NCBI GenBank assembly: GCA_049423065.1
Contig: JBMSQB010000002.1
Location: forward strand, 62,001 to 126,000
Source of the DNA: SYIM01 sp041182885
GTDB taxonomy: Bacteria > Pseudomonadota > Gammaproteobacteria > Burkholderiales > Burkholderiaceae_E
Direction of reading: 5' to 3'
DNA: 64,000 nt
The notes beneath the pieces are model-generated. The model ran no database searches. It worked only from the letters and a program-made list of their open reading frames with translations, and was not told the origin of the DNA. This document shows, piece by piece, positions 1-8,375 of the stretch (position 1 is the stretch's first letter; each line of letters begins with the position of its first letter). The position numbers were made by a program, and so were the translations under genes.

Positions 1-473
1 AATCCCCAGGCGATGTGCGTGCCCAGACCCAGCGCACGTGCCCGCCGATACACCCGGGCCCACCAGAGAAGAATCGATACGGTGATGAAGAAACCCGAGA
101 ACAGCCACCAGCCACCTTCGTTCATGGGCGGCAGGCGCAGGCCGTATTTGGGCGACGGCGGATCGACCGACAGCCAGAAGAGCTGCTTCACGAACTCGAT
201 CGGACTGTAGTTCACCTGAACCAGCATGTTCCAGCCAATGGCGGTAAAGCCGATCACGAAGAAGATCAGCGAGGCCACGCCCAGAAAGCCGAGGTAGATC
301 GGACCGATCTGGGCATTGCCGAACCACGCGAGCGCCTGCACGTGAATGCCGCCCGTGCGTTCGGCGGTATCGCGCTCGCGCTCAAGCGGGACACCTGGGT
401 ATGTCGGCGCATCAACCCGAACCCTGGTGAACAGGTTCTGGTAGTAGGGGACCGGAAACAGTGTTGTTTTCAT
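1..473 (-). CDS. pufM: Photosynthetic reaction centre M subunit (5' part, cut by window edge)
   Basis: This is the first 157 residues of the M subunit, one of the two membrane subunits that bind the special pair, quinones and iron of the type II reaction centre. The N-terminus reads MKTTLFPVPYYQNLFTRV, followed by hydrophobic helices and the family-like segment SPKYGLRLPPMNEGGWW. The ATG at 473 follows a GGGAG ribosome site and lies 13 bp after the pufL stop, so the two genes are cotranscribed and probably produced in equal amounts. The histidine ligands of the later helices lie outside the window, as would any pufC. Confidence 0.95.
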   Translation of the reverse strand, partial: MKTTLFPVPYYQNLFTRVRVDAPTYPGVPLERERDTAERTGGIHVQALAWFGNAQIGPIYLGFLGVASLIFFVIGFTAIGWNMLVQVNYSPIEFVKQLFWLSVDPPSPKYGLRLPPMNEGGWWLFSGFFITVSILLWWARVYRRARALGLGTHIAWG

Positions 474-486
474 TGAACGTCTCCCG

Positions 487-1311
487 TCAGGACCAGATCG
501 GCAACCGCAGCCACCAGCCCCACCACTCGGGCCAGCCACGGGTCCAGAACGGCCCGCTGATCACGATGCACACCGCACTGAAGAACACTGCTGACAGCGC
601 AAGGAACAGACCCAGCCGGTGAATGCCGAGCGTGCCCACCGAGTAGCCGATGATGTCGCGAAAGAAGGAGTCTTCGTGCTCGGGCGTCTTCACCAGTTCA
701 CCCTTGGCCGGGTTGGTGGAGGACAGGATCAGGCCGCCGTGCATGGCCAGCGCAAGCGCGGTGGTGAAGAACAGCGACACCGCGATCATGTGCGCCGGGT
801 TGTAGTGAAAATGCAGATACTGGTAGCCCACGTTGGAGACCCAGTCGAGGTGGCTGAGAATGCCGTAGGGAAAGCCGTGACCCCAGGCACCCAGCAGAAT
901 CGGTCGGATCACCACCAGCGTGACGTAAGCGAAAATCGCAAAGCTGAAGGCCACGGGCACGTGGTATCCCATGCCGAGCTTTCGGGAAATTTCAACCTCG
1001 CGCAGCGCCCATGAGCCAAACGCGCCGATGGCACAGACCGTGATGATCTGCCAGAGCCCGCCTTCCTTGAGCGGTGCCAGCCCCAATCCGTATTTGAGAT
1101 CCGGCGGCGCGATATTGATCTGCCACAGATTCCAGGTGCCGCCGATGGCAGCGCCGTAAAGAATCAGCGCAGTGCCCACGAAGGTGAAAAACACCGTGGT
1201 GATGCCAAAGAAACCCACGTAGAACGGACCCACCCAGAAATCGAACAGGTCGCCTCCGAGCAGCGTGCCTCCACGCACCCGATATTTTCTTTCGAAGCTC
1301 AACATCGCCAT
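487..1311 (-). CDS. pufL: Photosynthetic reaction centre L subunit
   Basis: This 274-residue integral membrane protein has the full family length and five hydrophobic helices. The conserved ligands are visible, each offset by one from Rhodobacter numbering: H154 and H174 for bacteriochlorophyll and H191 and H231 for the non-haem iron. The segment around [13 protein letters not shown] is typical of PufL. The ATG at 1311 has a GGGAGGG ribosome site. It lies downstream of pufA across a strong intercistronic hairpin and directly upstream of pufM. The protein works in the cytoplasmic membrane in light-driven electron transfer. Confidence 0.97.
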   Translation of the reverse strand: MAMLSFERKYRVRGGTLLGGDLFDFWVGPFYVGFFGITTVFFTFVGTALILYGAAIGGTWNLWQINIAPPDLKYGLGLAPLKEGGLWQIITVCAIGAFGSWALREVEISRKLGMGYHVPVAFSFAIFAYVTLVVIRPILLGAWGHGFPYGILSHLDWVSNVGYQYLHFHYNPAHMIAVSLFFTTALALAMHGGLILSSTNPAKGELVKTPEHEDSFFRDIIGYSVGTLGIHRLGLFLALSAVFFSAVCIVISGPFWTRGWPEWWGWWLRLPIWS

Positions 1312-1341
1312 CTGCGGGCCCTCCCAGCTGTCGTCTCGGGC

Positions 1342-1367
1342 GGCGGACCGGCTGATGCCGGACCGCC
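1342..1367 (-). promoter_or_regulatory. pufA-pufL intercistronic stem-loop
   Basis: Two 11-nt arms, GGCGGTCCGGC and GCCGGTCCGCC on the minus strand, can pair with one T-T mismatch around a four-base loop. The hairpin lies between the pufA stop and the pufL ribosome site and has no following T-run, so it is not a simple terminator. In Rhodobacter a hairpin at this place protects the pufBA part of the mRNA from 3' decay, so antenna proteins outnumber reaction centres. The same role is inferred here. Confidence 0.7.
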
Positions 1368-1384
1368 TGCCTTTCTTCCTGCGC

Positions 1385-1567
1385 CTACTTCTTGGCGGCA
1401 GCAGCGGCCTGAGCGGCCTTGTACTGCGCCTGGCTCATTCCATCGAGCCAATTGAAGCTGGTCGTGCTGAGCAGAATGAGGTGAATCATTGCTGCCAGCC
1501 CGAAGAGGAAAACGCCTTGCGCAACCATCGCGCGCAGCGGGTCGTACAGTTTCCAAACGCGCCACAT
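1385..1567 (-). CDS. pufA: Light-harvesting complex 1 alpha subunit
   Basis: This 60-residue single-helix protein begins [14 protein letters not shown], a typical LH1 alpha start. H29, in the segment [11 protein letters not shown], is the bacteriochlorophyll ligand. The C-terminal tail is rich in Ala and Lys. It forms the LH1 ring around the reaction centre with the beta subunit. It precedes pufL but, unusually, is separated from pufB by another small gene. Confidence 0.95.
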   Translation of the reverse strand: MWRVWKLYDPLRAMVAQGVFLFGLAAMIHLILLSTTSFNWLDGMSQAQYKAAQAAAAAKK

Positions 1568-1581
1568 AGATCAATCTCCGT

Positions 1582-1806
1582 TCAGATGAGATGCGACATC
1601 AGGGTGTAAACCGCCCCCCTGACACCGCCCACCAGGGTTTCACTGCCCTCCGCACCAGGAAGCCAGGAGCGCCACGGCAGCAACAGCACCGACGCGACCA
1701 GCGCCACGCACAGAAATGTGACGAAGCAGACCGCAAAGATGAAGTGATAGGCGAGCGAATCGCCACGAGTTTCATGCCGAACCGATGTATTGCTGAGTGG
1801 TGTCAT
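1582..1806 (-). CDS. Small single-helix membrane protein between pufB and pufA (PufQ-like candidate)
   Basis: This 74-residue protein has one strong membrane helix at about residues 19-45 (YHFIFAVCFVTFLCVALVAS), then LLPWRSWLPG and a short soluble tail. It starts 22 bp after the pufB stop and ends 14 bp before the pufA start, so it fills the gap between two genes that are usually adjacent. It lacks the antenna motif with a helix histidine followed by W and RPW, so it is not an extra alpha or beta antenna. Its size and single helix recall PufQ, a bacteriochlorophyll-handling protein normally encoded before pufB, but sequence similarity is weak by eye and the name is not assigned. Confidence 0.7.
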   Translation of the reverse strand: MTPLSNTSVRHETRGDSLAYHFIFAVCFVTFLCVALVASVLLLPWRSWLPGAEGSETLVGGVRGAVYTLMSHLI

Positions 1807-1828
1807 GACTATCCCCGAACGGGTGGAA

Positions 1829-1972
1829 TCAGTGGAACCAGGGGCGCCAGGCCCAGACGAGGATGTGTGCGATCACGGCGATTGCCGTGAAGCCCACCAG
1901 ACCTTGCATGTAGTACGTGTGAAACTCCTGGGCTTCCTCGTCAGTGAGCCCTGAGACGCTCTTTCCACTCAT
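1829..1972 (-). CDS. pufB: Light-harvesting complex 1 beta subunit
   Basis: This 47-residue protein is too short for many gene finders. It begins [20 protein letters not shown] and ends [14 protein letters not shown]36 is the bacteriochlorophyll ligand and H18 is the second conserved histidine; the WAWRPW end is diagnostic for antenna beta chains. The ATG at 1972 has a GGAG ribosome site 8 nt upstream. It is the first puf gene after bchZ and pairs with PufA to form LH1. Confidence 0.95.
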   Translation of the reverse strand: MSGKSVSGLTDEEAQEFHTYYMQGLVGFTAIAVIAHILVWAWRPWFH

Positions 1973-2009
1973 GGGGTGTTCTCCATTGAGGTGGCCGTGA
2001 AGGCCAACT

Positions 2010-2028
2010 CCACGCTGGGCCCGCGTGG
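2010..2028. repeat. Inverted repeat in the bchZ-pufB intergenic region
   Basis: The arms CCACGC and GCGTGG flank a seven-base loop in the 136-bp gap between bchZ and pufB. It has no T-run. It may be an mRNA processing or stability element that separates the bch and puf parts of the long transcript. No PpsR box was seen in this gap. Confidence 0.35.
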
Positions 2029-2108
2029 ATCAGGCAGCCGCAGCACCGTGCCACGACGTTCGGTACGCCTCTTTAGTGAGGCTTTGTTCGAGGAGAGGGA
2101 GGCAGCAC

Positions 2109-3572
2109 TCATACGCTTACCGCCTGCCGAACGACTCCGGCCGCGCGATCAACGCGGGCCGCAGTCACACGGTCTTCGCCAGCCTCGCGGGCTTCGCGCT
2201 CGGCGCGGTCCCGCAGACGCTTGGCCACAGAGATCTGGATCAGCACTGGCTCGTCGGCCACCCGCTCGGCCAGACGCTCGCGGGCGTCCTCATCCCAGTC
2301 GAGACTGCGCGCATCCGGCGCCACCGTTCCGGTGGGCGTGGGATCGACCCGGTCCATATCGGTGCCAAGCGGCAGGATGTGGAACAGCGCATCGAACAGG
2401 CCGTTACAGAACTCCTGCACAAGATAGGTGGCGCCCGCGTAGCCCATGAAGGGCGTACCGGTGTGGCGGCGGATGATGGCGCCCGGGAACGAGGCCGGCA
2501 CGTAGGTGGCACGCGCGCCCTTCTCGGCAAGGTACATGCGCTCGTTGTAGCTGCCGAACATCACCAGCGGCGTTTTCTCGTGGCAGAGCTTGCGGATCGC
2601 TTCGTTGTCGGTTTTGTCGCCAGGCTTGCGCGACACCGCAAACGAACAGGGCAAGCCGAGTTCGACTTCAAACAGGTTCCTGAGCCCGCGTGCGTAGGTG
2701 TCGCTTGCCACCACGGCGAAACTGGCGGTACCAAAAAAGTCCTGGGTGACCGAACGCCACAGATCCCAGACCGGCTTGATGGTGGTGTGCTTCTCGCGCT
2801 CGATGAACGGCTCGGGATCAAGGCCCAGCAGCTCGCCCAGTGCCCGCAGAAAACGCGTGGTGCTGTGGAGCCCGATTGGCGCCTGAAGCCAGGGCCGCTC
2901 GAGGGCTTCGCAGAGGAGCGCGCCAAACTCGCGGTACATGCAGATGTTGACCTGCGCATCCGCGAGCTTGGAGACATCAGCCAGGTGTGCGCCCAGCGGA
3001 AAGGTGAGATTCACCTCGGCACCGATGCCTTCAACGAGTCGGCGGATTTCCGCCAGGTCGCTGGGCATGTTGAACGTTCCATAGGCCGGGCCGATGAGAT
3101 TGACCAGCGGCCGCTCGCCCGGCTTGCGGGGCTTGGGCTCGGGCACCTTTCTCTGGCCATACTCGGACCAGAGCCAGAGCATGGCGCGGTTGGCCGCCTG
3201 CCACTGATCCTCGTCGATGGTGCGGGGCAGGAACCGCTGAATGGTGGTGCCTTCCGGCGTGACTCCACCGCCAATCATTTCGGCGATCGAACCGGTGACC
3301 ACGACAGCCGGCAGGTCGGGGTCGAGCACGGCATGCGCCCGGCGCATGGCATTTTCGGTTCCTTCGCGGCCCAGCTGCTCTTCGGCAAGGCCGGTGACAA
3401 CGATGGGCAGTTCATGGGGCGGCAACGCGTCGGTGTAGTGAAGCACCGACGTGACCGGCAGGTTCTCGCAGCCCACCGGGCCGTCGATCACCACCTGCAA
3501 TCCCTTGATGGCGGTGAACACATAGACAGCGCCCCAGTAGCCGCCCGCGCGATCGTGGTCGAGGACCAGCAT
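2109..3572 (-). CDS. bchZ: Chlorophyllide a reductase subunit Z
   Basis: This 487-residue protein is a catalytic subunit of chlorophyllide a oxidoreductase (COR), which reduces ring B of chlorin on the path to bacteriochlorophyll a. It resembles the nitrogenase MoFe beta chain; the N-terminus has [19 protein letters not shown] and a Cys in [12 protein letters not shown] likely to help bind the shared iron-sulphur cluster. Its start shares one base with the bchY stop (TGATG), so translation is coupled. It acts with BchX and BchY. Confidence 0.96.
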   Translation of the reverse strand: MLVLDHDRAGGYWGAVYVFTAIKGLQVVIDGPVGCENLPVTSVLHYTDALPPHELPIVVTGLAEEQLGREGTENAMRRAHAVLDPDLPAVVVTGSIAEMIGGGVTPEGTTIQRFLPRTIDEDQWQAANRAMLWLWSEYGQRKVPEPKPRKPGERPLVNLIGPAYGTFNMPSDLAEIRRLVEGIGAEVNLTFPLGAHLADVSKLADAQVNICMYREFGALLCEALERPWLQAPIGLHSTTRFLRALGELLGLDPEPFIEREKHTTIKPVWDLWRSVTQDFFGTASFAVVASDTYARGLRNLFEVELGLPCSFAVSRKPGDKTDNEAIRKLCHEKTPLVMFGSYNERMYLAEKGARATYVPASFPGAIIRRHTGTPFMGYAGATYLVQEFCNGLFDALFHILPLGTDMDRVDPTPTGTVAPDARSLDWDEDARERLAERVADEPVLIQISVAKRLRDRAEREAREAGEDRVTAARVDRAAGVVRQAVSV

Positions 3573-5140
3573 CAGCCCATCTCCTCGGATTTGCGCTGCG
3601 CGGCGGCCTTCTGCACGCGACGGCGGGTGAGCGCGCGAAACTCGGGACGATCGACTGGCACGCCCTGCCAGACGCCGGCTTTGTCACCCTCGCCAACGTC
3701 GCCAAAAAACGCCTTCATCTGGTCGAACCGGTCGCGGTTGCCGATTGCGGCGTTGATCACTTGCGCAAGCGAACCGGCGCCTGCGGCGCCCATGAGCGGT
3801 CGTGCAGAGATGAGATTGGTGAAATAAAGCGCGGGCAGGCTCTTCTGCTTGGCCGCCTGCACAACCGGCGTGGTGCCGATGGCAAGATCGGGGCCGTATT
3901 CCTCGATGGCAGCCAGATCGTTTTCGAGCGAGGCCCGGTACTGCACGCGTGTGCCGTGCTCCTCGAGCCAGGCGCGGTCGGCTGCGCTGTGCACGGTTTC
4001 AGGACACGCCGAACCGACGTAGGGCACATCAGCCCCGCTCTCGATGAGGAGCCGTGCAACCAGAAGCTCCGACCCCTCGTAGCCGCTGACCGTGATGCGT
4101 CCTTTGATCGGCGCGCGGGCGAGCGCAGCGCGGATGCCGGGCAGAACTGCATCGCGCGCCGCACCGATGGCACGCTCACCCACACCCGCCGCCTCGCCGA
4201 CAACGCGCAGCCACTCGGCCGTTCCTTCGTAACCCACTGGCGCCGACCCCACGACCGGGCGACCCGCAGCCTCGAAGACACGGATGCTTGCGGTGTAGAA
4301 GGGATGCACTGCGGCAACCGCCGCGCAATCAAGCGCAGCATAGAGCTCGCGCCATTCGCGCGTGGGTACGGTCGTGCCCAGTGCAAGCCCAAGCGGCGCG
4401 AGCATCTGACCCACCGTCATCGGGTCGGCGGGAAAGAGTTCGCCCAGCAGCGTGACAGTGGGGAGAGCGACCCGCCCCTGCCGTGGCGCAGCCACCGGAC
4501 CCGAGCGGGCTTCGTTGAGCGCGTACTGCAGCATGGCGCCCGCCAGCACATCCTTGGCCTCTGCATGGGTGGGGACACCGAACCCCGGCACATCGATACC
4601 GATGATGCGGACGCCGTTGATTTCGCGCGGCAGCAGCTGAAGCGGTACGCCACTTGCAGTGGGCACGCACAGGTTGATGATCACCAGCGCGTCATAGCGC
4701 TCAGGATCGGCTTCACGATAAACGGCTTCGCGGATGTCTTCGAAGAGCTTGCCGGTGACCAGCGTTTCGGAGTTGAACGGCACGTAGCCGACACTGCGGC
4801 GCGCGCCGTAGAAATGCGAGGTGAAGGTGAGCCCGTACACGCAGCATGCCGAGCCCGACAGGATGGTGTGCGTGCGCCGCATGCGCAGGCCCACCCGAAG
4901 CGAGCCGAATGCCGGGCACATGCTTTGCGGCTGATCATGCGGGCCCTTGGGGTAGTCGGCTGCATAGCGCGCCAGCGTTTCGCTCTTTCCCGCCTTGCGC
5001 GCGGCGTCGAGCATCTGATCGCGACCGCCGTGGCAGGAGAGCCCCGCCACAGCACTTGCCTGCGCTGACGCGTCGGCTGCAGCGGTCTGCCCGACAGACT
5101 CGTCTGCCGGCAGGATCGGGATGGGTTGGCGCGCGTTCAT
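3572..5140 (-). CDS. bchY: Chlorophyllide a reductase subunit Y
   Basis: This 522-residue second catalytic subunit of COR is homologous to the nitrogenase alpha chain. Candidate cluster cysteines are in [23 protein letters not shown] and INLCVP. The first 30 residues are Ala-rich and probably disordered. It sits between bchX, 15 bp upstream, and bchZ, which overlaps its stop by one base. Confidence 0.96.
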   Translation of the reverse strand: MNARQPIPILPADESVGQTAAADASAQASAVAGLSCHGGRDQMLDAARKAGKSETLARYAADYPKGPHDQPQSMCPAFGSLRVGLRMRRTHTILSGSACCVYGLTFTSHFYGARRSVGYVPFNSETLVTGKLFEDIREAVYREADPERYDALVIINLCVPTASGVPLQLLPREINGVRIIGIDVPGFGVPTHAEAKDVLAGAMLQYALNEARSGPVAAPRQGRVALPTVTLLGELFPADPMTVGQMLAPLGLALGTTVPTREWRELYAALDCAAVAAVHPFYTASIRVFEAAGRPVVGSAPVGYEGTAEWLRVVGEAAGVGERAIGAARDAVLPGIRAALARAPIKGRITVSGYEGSELLVARLLIESGADVPYVGSACPETVHSAADRAWLEEHGTRVQYRASLENDLAAIEEYGPDLAIGTTPVVQAAKQKSLPALYFTNLISARPLMGAAGAGSLAQVINAAIGNRDRFDQMKAFFGDVGEGDKAGVWQGVPVDRPEFRALTRRRVQKAAAQRKSEEMG

Positions 5141-5155
5141 GGCGGATGCGTGTGC

Positions 5156-6175
5156 TCAGATCTGTTCGTAGACCACTTCGAGCGAGGGCTTCTCCACCAC
5201 GTCGCGGCCCATCATGTCGGCGGCCGTGGCCGGCAGCAGCACCACGTCGCGGCCCACCGCGCTGGCTGCGAACAACCCGAGGAGCGAATCCTGGGAGAGC
5301 GGCCTGGGGCGCACCGGTGGCGCCTCGGCCACGTTGGTGGCCAGCGTCTCGAAGAGCGGCGCCCACTCGGTGCCTGGCCGACCGATGATTTCGTAGCTCG
5401 CGCTCTTGCGGCGGATATCTTCATGGGCCGGGATGGCTGAAAGCACAGGGATGCCCGCGCGCTCGGCAAACGCTGCCGCCTCGCCGGTTCCGTCATCCTT
5501 GTTGATCACCATGCCGGCCACGCCGACGTTGCCGCCCAGCTTGCGGAAATATTCGACTGCCGAGCAGACGTTGTTGGCCACATAAAGGGACTGCAGGTCG
5601 TTGCTGCCAACCACGATCACCTTCTGGCACATGTCGCGGGCAATCGGCAAACCGAAACCGCCGCAGACCACGTCGCCTAGAAAATCGAGCAGCACGTAGT
5701 CAAAGCCCCAGTCGTGGAAACCGAGTTTTTCGAGGGTCTCGAAGCCATGGATGATGCCGCGGCCACCGCACCCACGACCCACTTCCGGGCCGCCCAGTTC
5801 CATGGCGAAGACGCCATCGCGCTTGAAGCAGACGTCGCCGATCGACACCGGCTCGCCCGCGAGCTTCTTGCGGGAAGAGGTTTCGATGATGGTGGGACAG
5901 GCCCGGCCGCCAAAGAGCAGCGACGTGGTGTCGCTCTTGGGGTCGCAGCCGATCAGCAGCACCTTCTTGCCCTGCTGCGCCATCATGTAGGAGAGGTTGG
6001 CAAGCGTGAAGCTTTTGCCAATGCCGCCCTTGCCGTAGATGGCGATGATCTGGGTGGTCTTGGTCACCGGGCCGTCGTGCACCGGATCGGGTTCAACCGC
6101 CGCCTCGGCCGACAGCCGGGTTTTCATCATCAGCTGTACCGTGGTGGCTCGCGCCGCTGGGCCGGTAATGCTCAT
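5156..6175 (-). CDS. bchX: Chlorophyllide a reductase iron protein X
   Basis: This 339-residue ATP-dependent electron donor of COR is homologous to nitrogenase NifH and to BchL. The P-loop YGKGGIGKS lies near residue 50. The two 4Fe-4S cysteines typical of this family are in GRGCGGRG and VVCGGFGLP. The N-terminal extension of about 40 residues before the NifH-like core is usual for BchX. Its ATG overlaps the bchC stop in an ATGA junction. Confidence 0.97.
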   Translation of the reverse strand: MSITGPAARATTVQLMMKTRLSAEAAVEPDPVHDGPVTKTTQIIAIYGKGGIGKSFTLANLSYMMAQQGKKVLLIGCDPKSDTTSLLFGGRACPTIIETSSRKKLAGEPVSIGDVCFKRDGVFAMELGGPEVGRGCGGRGIIHGFETLEKLGFHDWGFDYVLLDFLGDVVCGGFGLPIARDMCQKVIVVGSNDLQSLYVANNVCSAVEYFRKLGGNVGVAGMVINKDDGTGEAAAFAERAGIPVLSAIPAHEDIRRKSASYEIIGRPGTEWAPLFETLATNVAEAPPVRPRPLSQDSLLGLFAASAVGRDVVLLPATAADMMGRDVVEKPSLEVVYEQI

Positions 6176-7125
6176 TGCACATTGCTCCAGTCGAGGACCA
6201 TCTTGAGACAGGCCGGGTCTTCAAACGCCTGCCGATACGCATCGCTTGCGTCGTGCATGGGTGCGCGGTAATTGACGATGCCCGCAAGCGACAGCGCGCC
6301 CGAGGCAACCAACCCGCGCACGGCTTCGAGGTCTTGCGGCAGCCATTGCGCCGCGACCCGGATCCGCACTTCACGCAGAAACGCGGGAACGAAATTGAAG
6401 CCAAGCGCCGCGGTGTAAAAGCCGGCAAGCACCAGTTCGCCACGCGGGGCGAGGTGCGTGATCCAGCGCTCGAGCGCGGCGCCGTGTCCGCTGGCATCGA
6501 CGATGGTCGCAAAGCGGCGTTCGGCATCGTCGTCGGGATCGCACACGGTGTAGCCGGTGGTTTCGCCGCGCCGCTCGCTTCGCGTTTCCCAGACGCGCGG
6601 CGCCCCGCCCAGCGCAACAGTGATGCGCGCAATCAGCCGGCCAAGCGCGCCGTGGCCGACGATCAGGTCGGGAAGCGGCGCATGTGCGCTGGGGCGGATC
6701 GCGTGATAGGCGGTGGCTGCAAGCGCGAACAGGACCGCGTCTTCGCCCAGCGCCGCATCGATCGGAATGACCCGGTGCGCGGCGGTGTAAAGCTGGGAAG
6801 CAGCGCCGCCGAAGAGGCCGCGCGCATCGCTGTAGCAGTTGGCTCCGGGGACAAACACCCGGTCACCGGCCGACAGGCCCGAGCGCGGCTCGGCCTGCAG
6901 CACCTCGCCCACCGTTTCATAGCCTGGCACCAGCGGATACCCCATGCCGGGGAAATCAGGCATTTCGCCGCTGTAGAACAGCCGCTCGGTGCCGGTGCTG
7001 ATGCCGCTGTAGAGCGTTCTTACCAGCACCTCGCCCGGCCCGCGCGACACCAGGCCCACCGACCGGTTGGATAAGCGGCGGGGGCCTTCAAAGACAATGG
7101 CGCGGGCGCTACGGGCGATGGTCAC
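6172..7125 (-). CDS. bchC: Bacteriochlorophyllide a dehydrogenase
   Basis: This 317-residue protein has the medium-chain dehydrogenase fold. It oxidises the C3 hydroxyethyl group during bacteriochlorophyll a synthesis. The start region has the BchC-like AIVFEGPRRLSNRSVGL and SGISTGTERLFYSG. The best start is GTG at 7125, with no clear ribosome site. It is the first gene behind a well-formed promoter with PpsR boxes, and it heads the bchCXYZ-puf part of the transcript. Confidence 0.95.
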   Translation of the reverse strand: MTIARSARAIVFEGPRRLSNRSVGLVSRGPGEVLVRTLYSGISTGTERLFYSGEMPDFPGMGYPLVPGYETVGEVLQAEPRSGLSAGDRVFVPGANCYSDARGLFGGAASQLYTAAHRVIPIDAALGEDAVLFALAATAYHAIRPSAHAPLPDLIVGHGALGRLIARITVALGGAPRVWETRSERRGETTGYTVCDPDDDAERRFATIVDASGHGAALERWITHLAPRGELVLAGFYTAALGFNFVPAFLREVRIRVAAQWLPQDLEAVRGLVASGALSLAGIVNYRAPMHDASDAYRQAFEDPACLKMVLDWSNVQ

Positions 7126-7134
7126 GATGTGCAG

Positions 7135-7152
7135 TGTCAGAAGTTGATTACG
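7135..7152. promoter_or_regulatory. Imperfect PpsR/CrtJ box upstream of bchC
   Basis: TGTCAGAAGTTGATTACG fits TGT-N12-ACA except for the last base. It begins exactly 25 bp from the perfect box at 7160. Paired boxes of this kind are known at Rhodobacter bchC, where CrtJ/PpsR binds cooperatively. Part of it overlaps the FNR box. Confidence 0.5.
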
Positions 7153-7157
7153 ATCAA
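7144..7157. promoter_or_regulatory. Perfect FNR box in the bchC leader
   Basis: TTGATTACGATCAA matches the FNR consensus TTGAT-N4-ATCAA at all ten fixed bases. It lies between the predicted bchC transcription start (near 7170) and the GTG start, centred about 20 bp downstream of that start. FNR bound there would be expected to hinder rather than activate this promoter, unless another promoter is used. The motif is seen directly; the effect is inference. Confidence 0.65.
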
Positions 7158-7159
7158 GG

Positions 7160-7177
7160 TGTCACGCAGAACTGACA
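7160..7177. promoter_or_regulatory. Perfect PpsR/CrtJ box at the bchC promoter
   Basis: TGTCACGCAGAACTGACA is an exact TGT-N12-ACA palindrome with extended TGTCA/TGACA ends. It abuts the -10 element of the bchC promoter. In purple bacteria PpsR/CrtJ binding to such sites represses pigment genes under oxygen or light. Confidence 0.85.
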
Positions 7178-7204
7178 TCCTATGCCATTTGGCCTGTTTG
7201 TCAA
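7177..7204 (-). promoter_or_regulatory. Sigma-70-type promoter for bchCXYZ-puf
   Basis: On the minus strand a perfect TTGACA (7204-7199) is followed after 16 bp by TAGGAT (7182-7177). It lies in the crtF-bchC gap. This gives bchC and the downstream genes their own start within the longer crtEF-bch-puf transcript, as in Rhodobacter. Confidence 0.75.
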
Positions 7205-7220
7205 CACCCAGGTCATCGCG

Positions 7221-8357
7221 TCAGCCTGGCGCGACACGCGCGAGCAACACGCCGGTCTGGAGCGGCAAGGTGGTGGGCAGCGCCCGGATGTCGATGAAGC
7301 CCGCCTGGGTCATCAGCTCGGCGAGCCGGGCTGCGGAGCGAGCACGCCCCTTGCCCATCGCGAGCAGGTAGAGGCCGAAATACGCATCACCCATCGCCTG
7401 CGCACCCGGCGTGCCGGACAAGGGCTCGGCGAGCAGCAGATGGCCGCCGCGCTCGCGCAGCGCCTCCCGGATGGCGCCCAGGATGCGCAAGACCCGATCG
7501 TCCGGGTGGTCATAGGCAACGCGCACCAGCGTGATCAGATCGGCGCCGGCCGGCAACGGATCCTCGAAGAAGCTGCCGCCCGTGCACTCGATGCGATGCG
7601 CGAGCCCGGCCTCGGCAAGCCGCCCACGAGCCAGCTCGGCCACAGCGGGAAGATCGAAAAGCTTCAGCCGCAGCGCGGGATGGGCGCGCGCCACGTGGCT
7701 GAGAAAAGTGCCCTGTCCGCCCCCCACATCGAGCACGCAACGGTGCCTGGAAAAATCGTAGGCCTGAAGTACCTGCTCGGCGACCAGCGGCTGCGAGGCC
7801 GACATGAGTTCGGAGTAGTCGCGAACCTCGGTGGTGTCGAGACGCTTTTCGCCAAAGTGCCGGCCATTGCGGGCGTAGGCCCAGTAGTTGCGCAGTTGCG
7901 TGGGGCGGTCGGGCTCGCGCAGGGTGAGCACCGGATCGGCCAGGTCTTCGTAGACGGCCTGATGGTGGCGCACGAGCGCGCCGAGCGCGGGATTGTCGAC
8001 CATGACCGCGCCCAGCATGCCCAGCCCCACACGGCCTTTTCCACGCCATTCGAGCAGATCGAGCGAGATGGCTGCGCGCAACAGAATATCGGCACTTTCC
8101 GCCGGCAATGCCGCCTCGCGTGCAATGTCCTCAACCGGTTGCGGTCCGGCCGCGAGCTTGTCGAACAGCCCGAGCCTGACGCAGGCAAGCAGCACCTGGC
8201 TGTAGGAGAAGCCCGCCACCAGATCGAACAGCCGTCGAGACTGTCGACGGCTGATCGCCCGCAGGCCGGGAATCATGCTCACGCGACGCCGGAAGGCTGC
8301 GCTCGTGAGCAGCCGATCGCGAAACGCCGACCAGGTCGCAGCCAGTGCAGCAGCCAT
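7221..8357 (-). CDS. crtF: Hydroxyneurosporene O-methyltransferase
   Basis: This 378-residue SAM-dependent methyltransferase transfers a methyl group to the C1 hydroxyl of acyclic carotenoids in the spheroidene/spirilloxanthin pathway. It has a helical dimerisation domain in the first 170 residues and a SAM-binding motif VLDVGGGQGTFL near residue 208. It is preceded by crtE with an 18-bp gap and followed by the bchC promoter. This crtE-crtF-bchC order is conserved in purple bacteria. Confidence 0.92.
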   Translation of the reverse strand: MAAALAATWSAFRDRLLTSAAFRRRVSMIPGLRAISRRQSRRLFDLVAGFSYSQVLLACVRLGLFDKLAAGPQPVEDIAREAALPAESADILLRAAISLDLLEWRGKGRVGLGMLGAVMVDNPALGALVRHHQAVYEDLADPVLTLREPDRPTQLRNYWAYARNGRHFGEKRLDTTEVRDYSELMSASQPLVAEQVLQAYDFSRHRCVLDVGGGQGTFLSHVARAHPALRLKLFDLPAVAELARGRLAEAGLAHRIECTGGSFFEDPLPAGADLITLVRVAYDHPDDRVLRILGAIREALRERGGHLLLAEPLSGTPGAQAMGDAYFGLYLLAMGKGRARSAARLAELMTQAGFIDIRALPTTLPLQTGVLLARVAPG

Positions 8358-8375
8358 GATTATTCCCGCGTGCGT

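Noticed and set aside
1973..2108. A hidden pufQ gene upstream of pufB
   Set aside because: The gap is only 136 bp, holds a hairpin, and has no suitable open frame with a membrane helix.
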